A stretch of 64,000 bases of DNA, taken from positions 868,001 to 932,000 of the forward strand of contig JAVTLE010000010.1 of NCBI GenBank assembly GCA_033439295.1. Reading direction: 5' to 3'. The translations under genes and the position numbers were made by a program. Positions 37,634-49,553 of the stretch are shown piece after piece (within the stretch, counting starts at the first letter, position 1; every line of letters begins with the position of its first letter). The notes beneath the pieces were generated by a model that worked only from the letters and a program-made list of their open reading frames with translations, was not told the origin of the DNA and searched no databases. The stretch is from Deuterostichococcus epilithicus (Eukaryota > Chlorophyta > Trebouxiophyceae > Prasiolales > Stichococcaceae).

Positions 37634-38113
37634 GGCCGCTTGAGCAATATTCCGGTGGCGCGAGAAACCTCTTGCTTTTGGGCCGTCGCAGGGGGAGCGC
37701 ACGGCCAACGGTCCGCGACCCAAGGCAATTCCTTGCATGTTTCTATGTCAATTAGCAGCGCAAGTGCAAGCTGCGGAGGTGGGCATCAGATGAAGTCGAC
37801 TCTTATTGTACGTGGCTGCCGCGTCATCATGCGCTGGAGGCTGCAGCATTTCGGGCGTCGCCGCGCGCAGGCCAGTCGTCTCAGAGCCTGCCTGCTTTCA
37901 CCGAGCACGAGAACCCTGACGCCTGCAACACCTCCACTGCTGCGCCATTCGACCCAACCCGCAAGAGTCAAGGAGTTGACAGCTTCGAGTCGTGGGACAA
38001 TCAGCGTGCAGTCGTCGTCGGAGCGCCTCATCGCCGGAGAGCCCGTCGCAGTGATGCAGAGGGCAACAATGACACCATCTTGAGACGCTTTCCGCCGGCA
38101 GTACGCACTACAC
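37634..38113. promoter_or_regulatory. divergent region, carotenoid oxygenase / ABC1K, with an open frame
   Basis: 480 bp between opposite starts. From about 37757 to 38160 one plus-strand frame stays open without an ATG. It contains TEHENPDACNTSTAAPFDPT and VDSFESWDNQRAVVV, whose composition looks protein-like. It could be part of an upstream exon of the ABC1 kinase gene or chance. Confidence 0.4.
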
Positions 38114-41100
38114 CATGCAGAGGGCAGCCTCAGAAGCCGCCAGGAGATGGGTGGCGAGTGCCCTCGCAGAAAGGTGTGTCTCTGTACGAGCGAAGTAGAG
38201 TTCGGTGCATCTCCCATTTGCATCGGGCGTATTGCTGGCTGTCTGCACCTCTCTTGCTCGGAGGACGCTCCCAGACAGGGTGGCACTCGAAGTCTTCGAC
38301 TTGCAGACCAGTGTGGCGGTGGCGCCAGCCTCAACGCCCTGCGAGCCGGCACTGTCTGCGTCCGTGCAGCTCGCGATGCAGCGCGGCGATGGTCCCGTCG
38401 GCCGTCAGCGGCATGCTCGCCTCAACGACTGCTGGCGGCGCCGCGGCCGCGGCGGCAGCCACGCGCGCCCAACTGCTGCAGGCGCTGCCGGCGCATCTGC
38501 GAGGCGCGCTGCGAGCGTCGCACCTGGAGGCCGCAGTCGCGGAGGTGGCCCAGATGCGGGCGCGGCAGGTGGCCGCGGCGGTGCGACAGATGGACGCCGC
38601 CCGGCTGCGGGTCGCGGCCATACAGCGGCAGCTGCGGTGGGACAGGGTGGAGGCCGCGCTGGCGTCGCGCCTCGCGCCGCAGTTCTGCAATGCGCTGTCC
38701 CTCACCAGCGGCGGCCAGGTAGATGACTGGTCTGATTGGTGGGCAGTATGTGCGCTTGCGTTGATGGAGGGGCAGTGCTCTGGAAGCAAGAAGCAGCTCC
38801 GGTTCGGTGTGAGCTAGGAGGGTTGCGAAGCCAGGACTTGGCTTGGCGCCTGGCCTCTTGTCAATCCCGAGCCACAGTTTCAATGAGAGTGTCTTGACAT
38901 AGCGAAACAACATGCCCGTTGCACCGCGCTCCCTAACGCCTGCACATCCATGTCGATGCTCTTGCCCTGCGTGTGCAGCGGTCGCTGGTCGTCGGCGCAC
39001 CGCTGTGCCTCAGCTGGTACCTCGCCTCCCAGCCGGCGCACTGCTACACCACCAGCGCCATACCCATCCAGCCGGTGCAGCCCGGCCAGCCCGAGCGGCA
39101 CGTGCTGCTGCGCGCCGTGGACGGTGTGGCAGAGGAGCTGGCGATGATGGCGCGAGCGATTTACCTGCTGCTGCTATTCGTCCCCGCGGCGGTCACCGCG
39201 CCGCTGTGCATGGTGCTGGAATGGCGGCGGCGGGACTGGCTGCACCTCATGCGCTGGACGCTCGAGCGCGCCGGTGCGTCACGTTGTGCACCAACACAGC
39301 ACCAGTGACGGTGGCGCAGGGCCGCCCCTGCGAGGCGCTCCAGGCTCCGAAGCTGCGCACTCGTGCCAGCAGGCAGCCATGAAGCCACACTCTGGTCATG
39401 GCGGGTCTCAGCAGGAGGGCAAACCCAGTGTTCCCTGCTGCAGGCCCGGCGTTCATCAAGTGGGGCCAGTGGGCGGCGACGCGGCCGGACATGTTCCCAA
39501 CGGACCTGTGCGAGGTGCTGGCTTCGCTGCAGACGGGCGCGCCGCGCCATGCATTCAGGCACACCAGGTGAGCTCACGAACGAATTCAGGGTTTACGAGG
39601 TTGTTCTGTAAGGGCTTGCCGTCTTGGCTCCTGATCATGAATTCTGCCGCGTCACTCATCCTCAGATCCGGCTGCTCGGATTTGCGTCAGCGCGGCGCAG
39701 AAGGTGGTGAATCGCTGTGGCGTTTGACGTGCAGGCGGAAGATCGAGGCAGCGTTCAGGCAGCCGCTGCACGAGATCTTCGAGGAGTTTGACAGGACGCC
39801 AGTCGCGTCCGGCAGCATTGCGCAGGTGAGCTCGGTACTGCGGAGGCTACGCACGAGCGTGCCGCACTGCAGCAGCAGTCCAGAGGAGTGGCAAGTCTAG
39901 ACATGCGCACCAGACATGTGGGACAAGACGTAGCCGCTCCTGCATGCTTGAAACAGCACAGGAACAACCCACGCGGTGGCGCCTCCCGGACGCCGGGAAC
40001 GCTGCGCCCTCGCGGCAGCACGGTCCTGATTTCCAGCCACATCTGTGTGGTTGCGATTCGCAACCTGGCTCCGGCGCAGATACACAAGGCACGGCTGACT
40101 GCGCGGGGCGCGGCACGCAGCAACGTGGAGCCCGGCACCGTGGTGGCGGTCAAGGTGCGGCACCCGGGCGTGTCCGCCACCATGCAGCGCGACTTCGCGC
40201 TCATGCAGCGGGCGGCGGCGCTCTCGGCGCGCGTCCCCTTCCTCGCCAAGCTCAACCTGGAGGTGCGATCCGGTGTTTGTTGCATGGTCGCACCTCCTCC
40301 AGTCTTATGGTCCGAAGGGTGCTCCGGATGCAGGGTTCAAACCTCGCGCGCCGACAACACACTTCACAACACCTGACAAAAGTCATTTGCAGCACTGAGA
40401 AGCTTCACTGCCTCTCATGGCAGCGAAAGGAAGCCATAGCCGATGGTGCCCATTCGCGTTTTGCATGGCTGCGCGGAGGCTCATGGTGTGCTGGAGCACA
40501 GGCTTGCACACCTGCAGCAGCATGTCACCAGGTTGGCCTGACACCCCACTGCCAGGGCGGACATGCGGCAGCCCGGCGCGCTGCCGTCGCAGGCGCTGCA
40601 GCCGCTGACATCGGCGGCTGCTCGTCGTCGAGCTGACAGGCCGGGACAGACGGCCGCAAGACGGCCGCTGCGGCGGTCTGCGGCGCCGCTGGCTGCAGCA
40701 ACAGCAGCAGCCACTGTCGCAGCCTCCGGGTCGCCCGTGCGCCAGCCAAAGCCGCTCGGACGACGCGGGCCTCTGTGCGACCGCAGGAGAGCGTGCGGCA
40801 GTTTGGGGCGCCGCTGCGGGAGCAGCTGGACCTGTGCAGCGAGGCGCGCAACCTGGCGCGCTTCAACGCCAACTTCAGCCGCTCCAAGCGCGTCAGCTTC
40901 CCCAAGCCCATCTACCCCCTCGTCGCCCCCGACGTCCTCGTGAGTCCCGGTGGCGCACCCTCCCGCAGCCGCCTCGGCTGCGGCCTCCCTTGGTGCCCGC
41001 CCGCTGGTCCAGCGCAACCCTGCGACGACGAGCCGCGACCCCGCGCCAGCTCCCAGGTGCAGGTCCACCAGGCAGGGCAGCTGGCGGAGGGGGCGCCGCC

Positions 41101-42931
41101 GGCGGTGCACGGCTGAGAGTCGATGCTCCGGAGCACCGGTTCCGGTGCCCCTCTCCCGGGCCCGCACTCATCCGTGCACTGCCGTGCGCAGGTGGAGTCC
41201 TTCGAGGAGGGCGACCTGATCAGCAGGTACGTGGACGACCCGCAGAACAAGCACAACGAGGCGTTGGCGGACATTGGCCTGGAGTCGTACCTCAAGATGC
41301 TGCTCTTCGACCGCTTCTTCCACGCCGACCTCCACCCCGGCAACATCCTGGCGCGCTGCCGCCGCTGCGGCGTCCCACTGCAGCGCGACACATGCTGCGC
41401 TCGTTCGCATGCGCTGTTTGCCTTGACATATGCACTCGTTCGATTGTTCACCAGGCCGAGCGGCAGCTGGTGGGCAATGCCAAGCACGCCGCCGCTGCGC
41501 AGACACTGGCAGCCTCACACGACGCCTGGGCTCATCGCTGCACGAAAGCACCTCCAGTCGACGTTTCGCTGTGCAGCGCCGGCAATGAGTCACGGACGCA
41601 TCTGCGCACAGGTGCGGGTGGAGGACGACGGCGGCCCCTGGAACTTCGGGCAGTACCTCAAAAAGCGGCTCAACCTGACGAGCGCGGAGCACCTGGTGCT
41701 GTTGGATGTGGGCATGGTCGCGGAGCTCACCCGCGACGACCAGCTCAAGTTCGTCGACTTTTTCAAGGTCAGTCACTGCTTGCTTTGGGACTTCTTGCGC
41801 TTCCCGTGGGTGCTCCAGGATCTCGTCAAGTGCCTCCCGGGGGAGGCACCGCATCTGGGGACGGCCCGGCAGCACGCCGTGACGCCTCTGCCGTGGCCCA
41901 CCCGAGGCTCAAATCGTGCTTGTGCGGTCGTGCCGGGCCCGTCTGTTGGCCTCTCGCCTCTCGGGCCGTGCTGCGCTGCCGAGCTCATTGCTTGTGTCTT
42001 TCTCGGCATGCAGGCGATCACAGCCAAGGATGGGCATGCGCTTGGTCTGAACATCCTCAAGTTTGCAGAGAAGGAGACCTGCGAGGTGGGCTCAACGAGC
42101 TTGAATGCTGGCCTGTTGCCTTCCATGCCCTGCAAGCTTGCGCAACCTGCGGTGCATCGGCTGTCCCGGTCCACATGGTGCCCAACTCAGTCTGTGAGAA
42201 ATTCCGCAGCGGCCGGACCAGTTTGTGGCGGACATGAAGACGCTGTTCGACTCTCTGACCTGGGAGCAGATCAGCGACGACACCGGCGGCGTCATTCAGG
42301 TGCTTTGATTGAAAGCAGGCACACGATGAGTGTGCCCCCGCCTTCATCCTCACTTGTGCTCGATTTCAAGCAGCCCTCTAATTGCAGTGCCCCGCAGGTC
42401 AGTGTGCCAGGGCAGCATCTACCAACAGGCGTCAGCGGCACCGTCTTTCCAATTGCACCGCATTGGCAACGTCATCAAGTTGCTGTTCTGCTTGATGCAC
42501 AGGACATGATGGAGACGGTGCGGCAGCACCAGGTGACGCTGCGCGGCGTCGTCTCCACCGTGGTGGTGACCACCCTGGTGCTGGAGGGCTGGTGCGTGCC
42601 TCTGCGTGACGCACCCGTGACGCTGCCTGTTAGCTGCCTGTTACTGCCAAATGCATGCTGCCGTCAGCTGCTCGTGTGCTGGTTGCCTCCAGAGTCAGAC
42701 AAGGCATGAAGGCCGGGATCGATTGTCTGTCCTCCAAATTTTTGGGTGCCAGAGCTGGCGATCAAAGATGCCGTCGGCGCTTGCAGGTCGTCCAAGCTCA
42801 ACCCGGACCTGCAGATGCTGGCCAAGTTGCGCTCGCTGCTGCCGGCCACCTGGCCGGAGCGCATCAACAACGCCATCACAGCTTTCGGCTCTGACCGCGA
42901 GGTGTCTGGCGGCAGCCTCATCGAGGTTTAG
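38114..42931 (+). CDS. ABC1/ADCK/UbiB-type atypical kinase (ADCK2-like)
   Basis: Atypical kinase of mitochondria or plastids, linked to quinone metabolism. ATG 38114 gives MQRAASEAARRWVASALAE, a presequence-like N-terminus, spliced in phase to the exon at 38382 (helical, LLQALPAHLRGALRASHLEA). Then RSLVVGAPLCLSWYLASQPA (38979) and a membrane helix IYLLLLFVPAAVTAPLCMVL. The hallmark exon AFIKWGQWAATRPDMFPTDL (about 39450) carries the KxGQ motif. Further motifs are RTPVASGSIAQ (39790), VVAVKVRHPGVSATMQRDFA (40140, the likely ATP-site Lys), SEARNLARFNANFSRSKRVS (40840), LESYLKMLLFDRFFHADLHP followed by GNIL (41280-41350, catalytic loop) and HLVLLDVGMVAELTRDDQLK (41690, metal-binding DVG). Smaller exons follow, ending FGSDREVSGGSLIEV with the stop at 42929-42931. 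The single membrane helix before KxGQ resembles ADCK2-type proteins. The start is tentative (see 37634-38113). Confidence 0.87.
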
Positions 42932-43611
42932 GCAGCTTCCGGTCTCTCGCAGAGAGTGGAGAAGGACGACACAATCCAGTCTTTGTCGGACTGGCCGGCG
43001 CGGCGATGCTTTGCGGCGTTGAGGCCGCCCGCTTCAGCAGAGTTTGGCTGCGAGTTTACCCAGTCGCCTGGTCTGCTTGATCAAAGACGCCTCAGGACCA
43101 TGTGCTCCATTATATTAGGAGTGACGCCGTTCGTGTGCCTGCAGCCATCTGCTGCCGGTGCTGGTCTCGACTCCGTTTCTTAGGAATCCCCCAGTTTGTT
43201 GTCTGCCAGCCCATGTTGGTGCTGCCTGGACCAATTTCTTGCACTGCTGATGCGCCTCGGAATTTGTTGTGACATCCCTCTCAACACACGCGGTTGAAAC
43301 GGCAGTAGATCTCCATTGCCTCAACGAGTTGTGACATGTTGTTGTAGCTGTTGCAGCACCAGGAGGATGCAGCATCAGTGGTTGCTTCAAGACTGCTAGG
43401 TTTCCAAAGCAACATGGGTGGCTTTGAAACAGCATCATCGAGATTGATTATGGTCTTGGGTGCTCAAACCCGGGTACCTATATCTTGGGGCTGCGGTCGT
43501 CACCCATCAGACAGAGACGACGGAGGGTCACAGCGAAGTCCGTGGGCCTTCCAACACTGAACTGCATTCATCGCAGAAGGTATGCAACGCCAAGCCTTGA
43601 TGACAAAACTC
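42932..43611. other. intergenic, convergent 3' ends
   Basis: About 680 bp between the ABC1K stop and the end of the SARNP-like frame. No coding exon is apparent. Confidence 0.4.
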
Positions 43612-45697
43612 TCAAATGGCCGCCATCACGAGGTCGGCTGTGCGCTCATGCCGCCAGCCTGCATCGTGGCATTGGTCCTTTCGTCGTTGCAGGCCTCTTG
43701 CGGCCTGGGCCACGATGCAGGGTTGGCCACGCCGCCTCATGCCGCTGCACCAAAGCGGGCTGCCCTCGCCTGCACACTCGAGAAAGTGCGAGGTCACCAG
43801 ACGGCCGGCAAATTGGGATGCGGTGGTGGCACGCATGCCCAGCCAGACAGGTGCATGCGCGTGGTCTACTGCAGACCCCGGCGCAGCCAAGCGGCTGCCA
43901 GTCAAACACTTTTCCACGCGCACCTTCCGCTTTGCGTCCAGGTCGTCTGCCGTTGCCGACGCCTTCTCATCGCTCGCCACTGGCGCATCCTTCTCCGCCG
44001 CGGGCGCGTCTTTTCCGCCGGCAAAGCGCTTGGCGCGCTGCGCAGCCTTGTCCGCCTGCAGGCGCACAGGGGGCTGTCGCTCACAAGCACACAGGACCCG
44101 TGTCAGCCCGCCCGCTTGCCGCCCAACAAACCACGCGTGATGCGCAGCAGCCGCGACGGCGGCGTCCTGAGGCAGCGCAGCCTTGCAGGCCTCGCAGAGC
44201 ATGTGCCAACCCGGGTGATTGATGACTGTCCGTGGCCCACCTCGGACAGGGTGCCAAAGCGCTCGCCGCGCTGGCGCTTCTTCTCGGCGGCCTCCGCCGC
44301 CAGGGCGGCCGCCTTGTCCTTGGCCTCCTTGGCCAGTTCCGCCTCGGACTTGGGCAGGTTGAAGCGCTCCGCCCGTGACTTCTTCTTCGCCTCCTCCTGT
44401 GCGAGAAATGGCTGCCATCGGCGCCCAAGTGCAGCAAGGGCACGTGTCGCGGCAGCTGGCATCCGCTCAGCACGCCGTCTGAGCCCTTTAATGGCCAGAT
44501 AGCCGGGCCGCACCATGCCGTGGCGGGAATGGCGCTGCCTAAGCTTTGCTGGTCTGCACGGCGATGCCAGACTGGCACGCAAGTCCAGGGATGCGCATAT
44601 CAGGCCGAAGGATGCCTCCCACCAAACGGCGGCACCTGAACAGGCTGTGCTGCCCATTTTGGCAACCGTCATGATGTCTCACCTCAGCTGCGAACACTGG
44701 GACGGGGAGCCCGAAGCGCTTGGCCCTGTCCTTCCGCTTGCCAATCTCCTCTGCTACGTCCATCTGGGAGCACGACAGCGCCACCATCAGTGTGCACTGT
44801 GACCCTTGTCAAGCTCTCGTCTGGTTGCAAACCCTCGTGCACCGCCACGCTTTGTGCCGTCGACGCCAAAGTTGGCAACTGCAGAGGTTCACCTTGCCCA
44901 GAGCGCCGATGCTGGCATCACCCTTTGCACCACCAAACCTTCAAGCCACCAGCAGGAGTGGTCAGCATGAGCACTGTGCACATCCTCTGTGCTGCCGCAA
45001 GACGAGTGTCTGGGCTGCAGTGCGGAGGATGTATGCGCTCAAATGCACTCAATTTCACTGCAGTGCTGTGCGGGTGCAAGTCCTCACCCAAAGCGGGGCA
45101 ATGAGAAGAAGGCTTACCGCTGGGCGCGCAGATTGCGGCGCTCCTCCTCTGTCAGCGCCGCTGCATTGATGGCTTCTGCAGTCGGCTGCGCCTGTGCCGT
45201 CGCAACCTCGTCTGCAATTGCCGCAGGCGCCTCTGCAGCCTGCGAGTTTGTGTCCGCCTTGCTTGAGAAATCGATTGCGAAGGTGCAGAGCACAGGTGAG
45301 CAGGTGCAGAGGCATTGTGCGCCAGTGCATGGCCGGCACACAAGCGATCCCATGCTTGTCGCAGCAGCATGCGATTCCGAGATACTGGTCGTCGTTTACG
45401 CCGTGCCTCAGCTATGATCCTGCGTGATCTTGATCTTGCAGCAGCAAGGCAACCAACCTCTTCTGCAGGCTCTGCGCCCCTGACGTCGTCTGCTGCTGCA
45501 AGTGCTTCCGGTGCTGCCACCTCTGCTGCAGGCTCAGCTGCACCGCCATTGGCCGCACCGCCAGCCTCGGCTGAGACAGCCTCCTCCAAGCGCTCAACAA
45601 GCACGGCCTTCAGGCCAGATGTATCTAGGCCTCGCGACTGCAGCTCATCCTTGAGCTCCTGCACGTCGAGTGACCAAGTTTGTTGGTGATTGGCCAT
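43612..45697 (-). CDS. SAP-domain protein, SARNP/THO1/MOS11-like
   Basis: Nuclear protein of the mRNA export (TREX-associated) machinery. ATG 45697 starts MANHQQTWSLDVQELKDELQ, and the SAP domain continues RGLDTSGLKAVLVERLEEAV (DNA/RNA-binding helix-hinge-helix). An Ala/Glu-rich linker follows, then AAALTEEERRNLRAQR (about 45150). Spliced exons then carry the family's repeated basic K-R-x-x-R-F-G elements: KRKDRAKRFGLPV (about 44740), KKKSRAERFNLPKSEAELAK (about 44390), KKRQRGERFGTLSEVG (about 44280) and AAQRAKRFAGG (about 44050). The last recognisable segment is DAKRKVRVEK (about 43925). Beyond it the frame stays open to a stop at 43612, but the composition changes, so the true 3' end may be nearer 43900 with an unrecognised last exon. 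Confidence 0.8.
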
Positions 45698-45917
45698 CCC
45701 GCCTGTCGAAGATCGGACAGCAACAACGGTTCAGCTCGCGTGTACCTGCACTTTGAGCTTTTTGACGTCTGCCTGAGCAACCATCGCTGATATTTGTTGC
45801 GTGAGCGGCCAGGCAGACTGCTGACGGGTCTGCTGGCAGCACCGGTGGCTGTCAGAGGGTGCTTGGCGATGTGATCCTGGAAGCCTGCTCTGCTGAGTGA
45901 TCTGTGACTGAACAGCA
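45698..45917. promoter_or_regulatory. short divergent promoter region
   Basis: 220 bp between the SARNP-like start and the ATG of the possible small gene on the other strand. Confidence 0.35.
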
Positions 45918-46525
45918 ATGGCAGAGCTCACAATCGCTGGTGGAGCTGTAGGCAGCACGACCCGGCAGCTAGAAGTTTTGAAGTACTGCCAAAACCCTGG
46001 ATGCTGAAAGCAAGTGCTGGGCTCGTCCAAGAACCTGATAAAATCAAAACCCCTGTTTGTCCCAATAGGTCAGAGCCTGGTGCAAATGGAGGCCATAATC
46101 CATGTGCTGTGCAACTCGGCCGACAGGCCACAACTGCTTGCCGCTGCCATGGTTCTCGCGTCATATGGTCAGCGCCGCCGCACCCTCCGTCTGCTGCAAG
46201 CGGCGCCTGACGATGTACTGGCAAGGTACATGAGTCGATTTCGACTACGCTTTCGTGGTATCGACAATTATCTAGCGTCTTCTATAGCCCGTTGCCTCGT
46301 GGGTTCCAGGACCTCAGATGGTCGAACACCGATGACTACGCGCAACACAGAGAGTGGAACGTCATTGATGTGGCTATCACAGCCTATCCCCCACCAGCAG
46401 CGCAGGCAAGCATGGACGACGCAGAATCTTTTCACAATGTATGTAAGATTGGCCTTGCAGGGATCTGTAGGGTCTTGCTTTATCTGTTTGCAGACCTCCA
46501 GAGGACACCTTTACTACTGTCATAG
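45918..46525 (+). CDS. possible small gene, no recognised family
   Basis: ATG 45918 gives MAELTIAGGAVGSTTRQLE. A GT donor just after it can join an acceptor near 46070 to SLVQMEAIIHVLCNSADRPQ followed by LLAAAMVLASYGQRRRTLRL, which looks like an amphipathic helical segment. A donor after DDVLAR (about 46226) and an acceptor before 46312 would add DLRWSNTDDYAQHREWNVID then VAITAYPPPAAQASMDDAES, running to a stop at 46523-46525. Composition is protein-like (balanced acidic, basic and hydrophobic) and splice sites are reasonable, but I recognise no domain, and the first intron boundary has more than one reading. The exon around 46230-46310 is uncertain. It could be lineage-specific or spurious. 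Confidence 0.35.
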
Positions 46526-46606
46526 TACCGCGAACAGAATTATAAGATCAGCTCGATGCACAGCCTGCCGCATCCACATAGGACGCCTTCTTGATCGCTG
46601 AGAAGA

Positions 46607-49277
46607 TCAGTCTGCTGATTTGAGGGCAGGGAGCCAAGGCAAGTGTGAAGAAAGAACTATCAAGCCAATGGAGCAGACGCAGCGTGTGCTGCCAAACAGC
46701 TGGGTGATCATCAGGAACCCGATGATGCGCGTTGGACGCTTCGGAAGGTGCTGGGCGAAGTCGTATCGGTGGTACTACCTCTCGATGCAAATCCCGATAA
46801 AGTCGGTGACCATGAATGTTACTGCTTGCACAGCCGTAACCCACCAGATCGCCTTAATGTTTGGCGACACGCCATGCTCAGCTGCGCAGGTGGACAATCT
46901 GTAGACCCTTTCACCACCTCCATGATGGTCGCAACCATTCCGTCGGGGTATGCAAAAATACATCGAGCAAGGTCGAAGTACTTTTCGAATGCGGCAGGGA
47001 ATGCATGCAGGTGATGGCAGACAGCGCGCCTGCGATGTGTCCAAAACTGAACAGTGCGCCGCCGGCTAGAATACGTAGATACTGACATACTCGGCCAGCC
47101 TGGCCTGGCCTGGAGACTGCGGGCCCGAATCTCTGCAGCACGCCACTGCGTGACTTCGTCCGCCGCCAGTGTAGCCTGTGTGTGTTGAGCGGCGGCGAGA
47201 GCACATCAACGTGCAAATCTCGTTTTGCACACACATGCAAAGTCTTGGCCGTGCAGTTTGACCAAGCCTTCTGATGACGATACCTGTGCGGCGAACATAC
47301 ATGAGCCGCAGCATCATGTCGGCGTTGCGGGTGGCCAGACGGCCGATCAAGTCCAACATACAGACCGGGAAGTTGAGTATGATGATGCCGGAGCCGTTGG
47401 AATGCTGCAGCAGCAGGAATCGCCCATAGAGCGCCTTGTACATGTAGGAGTACATTAAGTACTGCCTGCGTGCAGATCAAGGAAAGAGCAGTGTCATGTA
47501 CTAACTGGAAGCCAGTAGATCTGTGCATGACATCGTGATGAGAAGTACATGCAACCAATGGCACCTGCGCCATTCCCGGCACAGCCCTACGCATGCACGG
47601 TGGTAATTGACTCACAGCGGACCCAGAAGTGGTGAACGATATGAAATGAAGCAGTTGATCATGCTCAACGAAGGTGGTGTCTGCCATCCGTCTGTACTTT
47701 CCAGTTGCGTGGGTAGTGCCCTGGCGCATGGACTTGCAGGACATGTATGGCGGTGCATCACTCACCAATGTGCCTGCCGAGGTGACGGAAGTACATGGTG
47801 ACCATCACCCAGATAGATGGTTGGTTGACCAGTCTGACCAGCAGCTTTTGCGTCGGCGCGCCCTGGTCGTCACAAGCCTGCGCAGGAATACACAAGCGGT
47901 CCGGGGTGGGTGGGCGGCATTCTGCCCATGACAGGGCCTGGCAATAGCTGTGCGTTGCATTAGATGTACGCTTGACACTCTGCTGTTGTAGGAGTGGCAC
48001 TGGATTTGCGGCACTGTGATCTGTGTGGCGGCAGCGCACCGCGGCATACCAAAAGCATAGAATGTTGCGACGATGCCAATCGACCTGGTCACGAGGAACC
48101 AGCGGGCCACATTGACAGGGTTCTTGGTGGACCTTCCACACGCTCTGGCGCTGAGGTACACCGGCATGTAGCCGAGACTGACTGCATGCGCGGGAAGGAC
48201 AGGTTAGCTTTGCGAGTGCGAGTTAAATGTCTGGTTGTGAATGACGGTCAAACCTGACCAGATTGGCCACAGCGTTGCAGGCAGATGTCCAGGCTAGACC
48301 AACATGTTTCAGGGTATAAGGCAGAGAGGGGCAACGCCGTACTGGGAACGAAGAGCTGCAGAGTAGGCTTGTTGATGGCCCAGTTCTTGATTGTCGTGCC
48401 CGTCGCCGTCAGAATGGAAACGCCCAGGAAAACCGCGCCGACCACCGCCTTTTCTTACCAGGCAGCCCAGGAGAACCAAACAGCTCTGTGCCGACCAGGC
48501 ACGGCACCATGGCCTGCCAGGTCCACTGGGCCGTGTAGAAAATCAGGAAGGGGATGGTGCGGCCTGGGTGCGTCTTATAGTCTCCGTCCCTAACAAACAC
48601 GTAGTCTGTGAAGCTTTTGTTGGTGCCCTGCACGCACATACCGTAAATGTCAGCAGCACCTAAAGGTGACGGCGGAGCGTGACGGGCTGGTCAGCCCAGT
48701 CCTTGCTCGTCAGCCAAGGCTCGGCGGGCTGCACAGCGCATCGCTGCTGGTGCCGCACCCGCGCATTCTTGATGTCCTCCTTGCAGAAGAGACTCGGCAC
48801 GTCATACGACCAGGCGCCGTAGTAAACCAGTTTGCAGATCAGCAGCACCCCAATGACGATCCACATGCGCCTGTACAACTCCGCGACGTCCTGGATGGCG
48901 GCCTTGCCCGCCGTCAGGTGCTCGGCCTGCTTGGCCACTAGCTGCGTCTGTTCATGCTCATTGTCGCCGTCCGCCGGCGGGGCATCAGGCACCGTGCACG
49001 CCGATATGGAGGGCCTGACGTGCAATGGAACGACCTGCGCACGCAAATCGGTGTGATGTTTGCCCTTGTGGGTGTGTCCCGTGTTGGGAGATGTGCAAGG
49101 CTGCGCGTGTCGCGCTGCAGCAGGCAGGGATTGCCACCGAGAGCAGTTGCTTGGGCAGTTGGCTGTAACATATGCAGCATAAATGCAATACGATACTTTA
49201 ACCTTTCCAGTGTACCTTCTTCTTGAATCTGAGCAATCCCATCCTAGCTCAGATTCGGCAGGTTTGGTCACCACCAT
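46607..49277 (-). CDS. unrecognised polytopic membrane protein
   Basis: A minus-strand multi-exon gene. A plausible start is ATG 49277 (MVVTKPAESELGWDCSDSRR, donor after YTGK). Then come PDAPPADGDNEHEQTQLVAK and AELYRRMWIVIGVLLICKLV, which starts the first membrane helix (about 48880). Later exons give TIPFLIFYTAQWTWQAMVPC (about 48570), VVGAVFLGVSILTATGTTIK (about 48440), VARWFLVTRSIGIVATFYAF (about 48100), RLVNQPSIWVMVTMYFRHLG (about 47840), SNGSGIIILNFPVCMLDLIG then RLATRNADMMLRLMYVRR (about 47400-47300), YFDLARCIFAYPDGMVATIM (about 46980), IKAIWWVTAVQAVTFMVTDF (about 46850) and RIIGFLMITQLFGSTRCVCS (about 46720), ending LPALKSAD with the stop at 46607-46609. About eight or more hydrophobic helices are visible. 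I do not recognise the family. Some exon junctions, notably near 48660, are not resolved. Confidence 0.55.
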
Positions 49278-49553
49278 GACGCTTCACAACGCTGGATGCT
49301 GTGCTGTCAAATAGAATCAACGAAACAACTCTGCAGAGGAGGGGTTGCACAGCAAGAGCTGGCTGTGCACAGTCGAGCGGGAAAGCTTCGCAGGCTGCAC
49401 GAAAGGGTTTGTCCAAGAGAGATCTGGGAGCAGCGGAGGTGGGCAAGCTTGCAACCGCAGCAGTGGTGCACGTGCACGCTGCAAGTCTCCAGAGTTTGTC
49501 TGTGGTGGACATCGAGAGATCAAGAGGCTTTTGGCCTGCAAGCGGGGGTCGAG
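49278..49553. promoter_or_regulatory. divergent promoter region, membrane protein / VPS36
   Basis: 276 bp between the opposite start codons. Translating it in the three plus frames shows no segment like a GLUE/PH domain that could extend VPS36 upstream. Confidence 0.45.

Noticed and set aside
37786-38352. Long minus-strand open frame (188 codons)
   Set aside because: Arg/Pro/Ser-biased composition without motifs. It overlaps the start exon of the ABC1 kinase and has no splice-supported neighbours.
40310-40370. tRNA-like T-arm sequence (gggttcaaacctc)
   Set aside because: The flanking bases do not form acceptor, D or anticodon stems of a tRNA. It lies inside an ABC1K intron.
40834-42237. Very long plus-strand open frame (467 codons)
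   Set aside because: It runs straight through introns of the ABC1 kinase in the wrong frame. The kinase motifs lie in another frame with proper splice sites.
43582-44502. Long plus-strand open frame (306 codons)
   Set aside because: It is antisense to SARNP-like exons whose minus-strand translation shows clear family motifs. The plus-strand frame is a GC-rich shadow.
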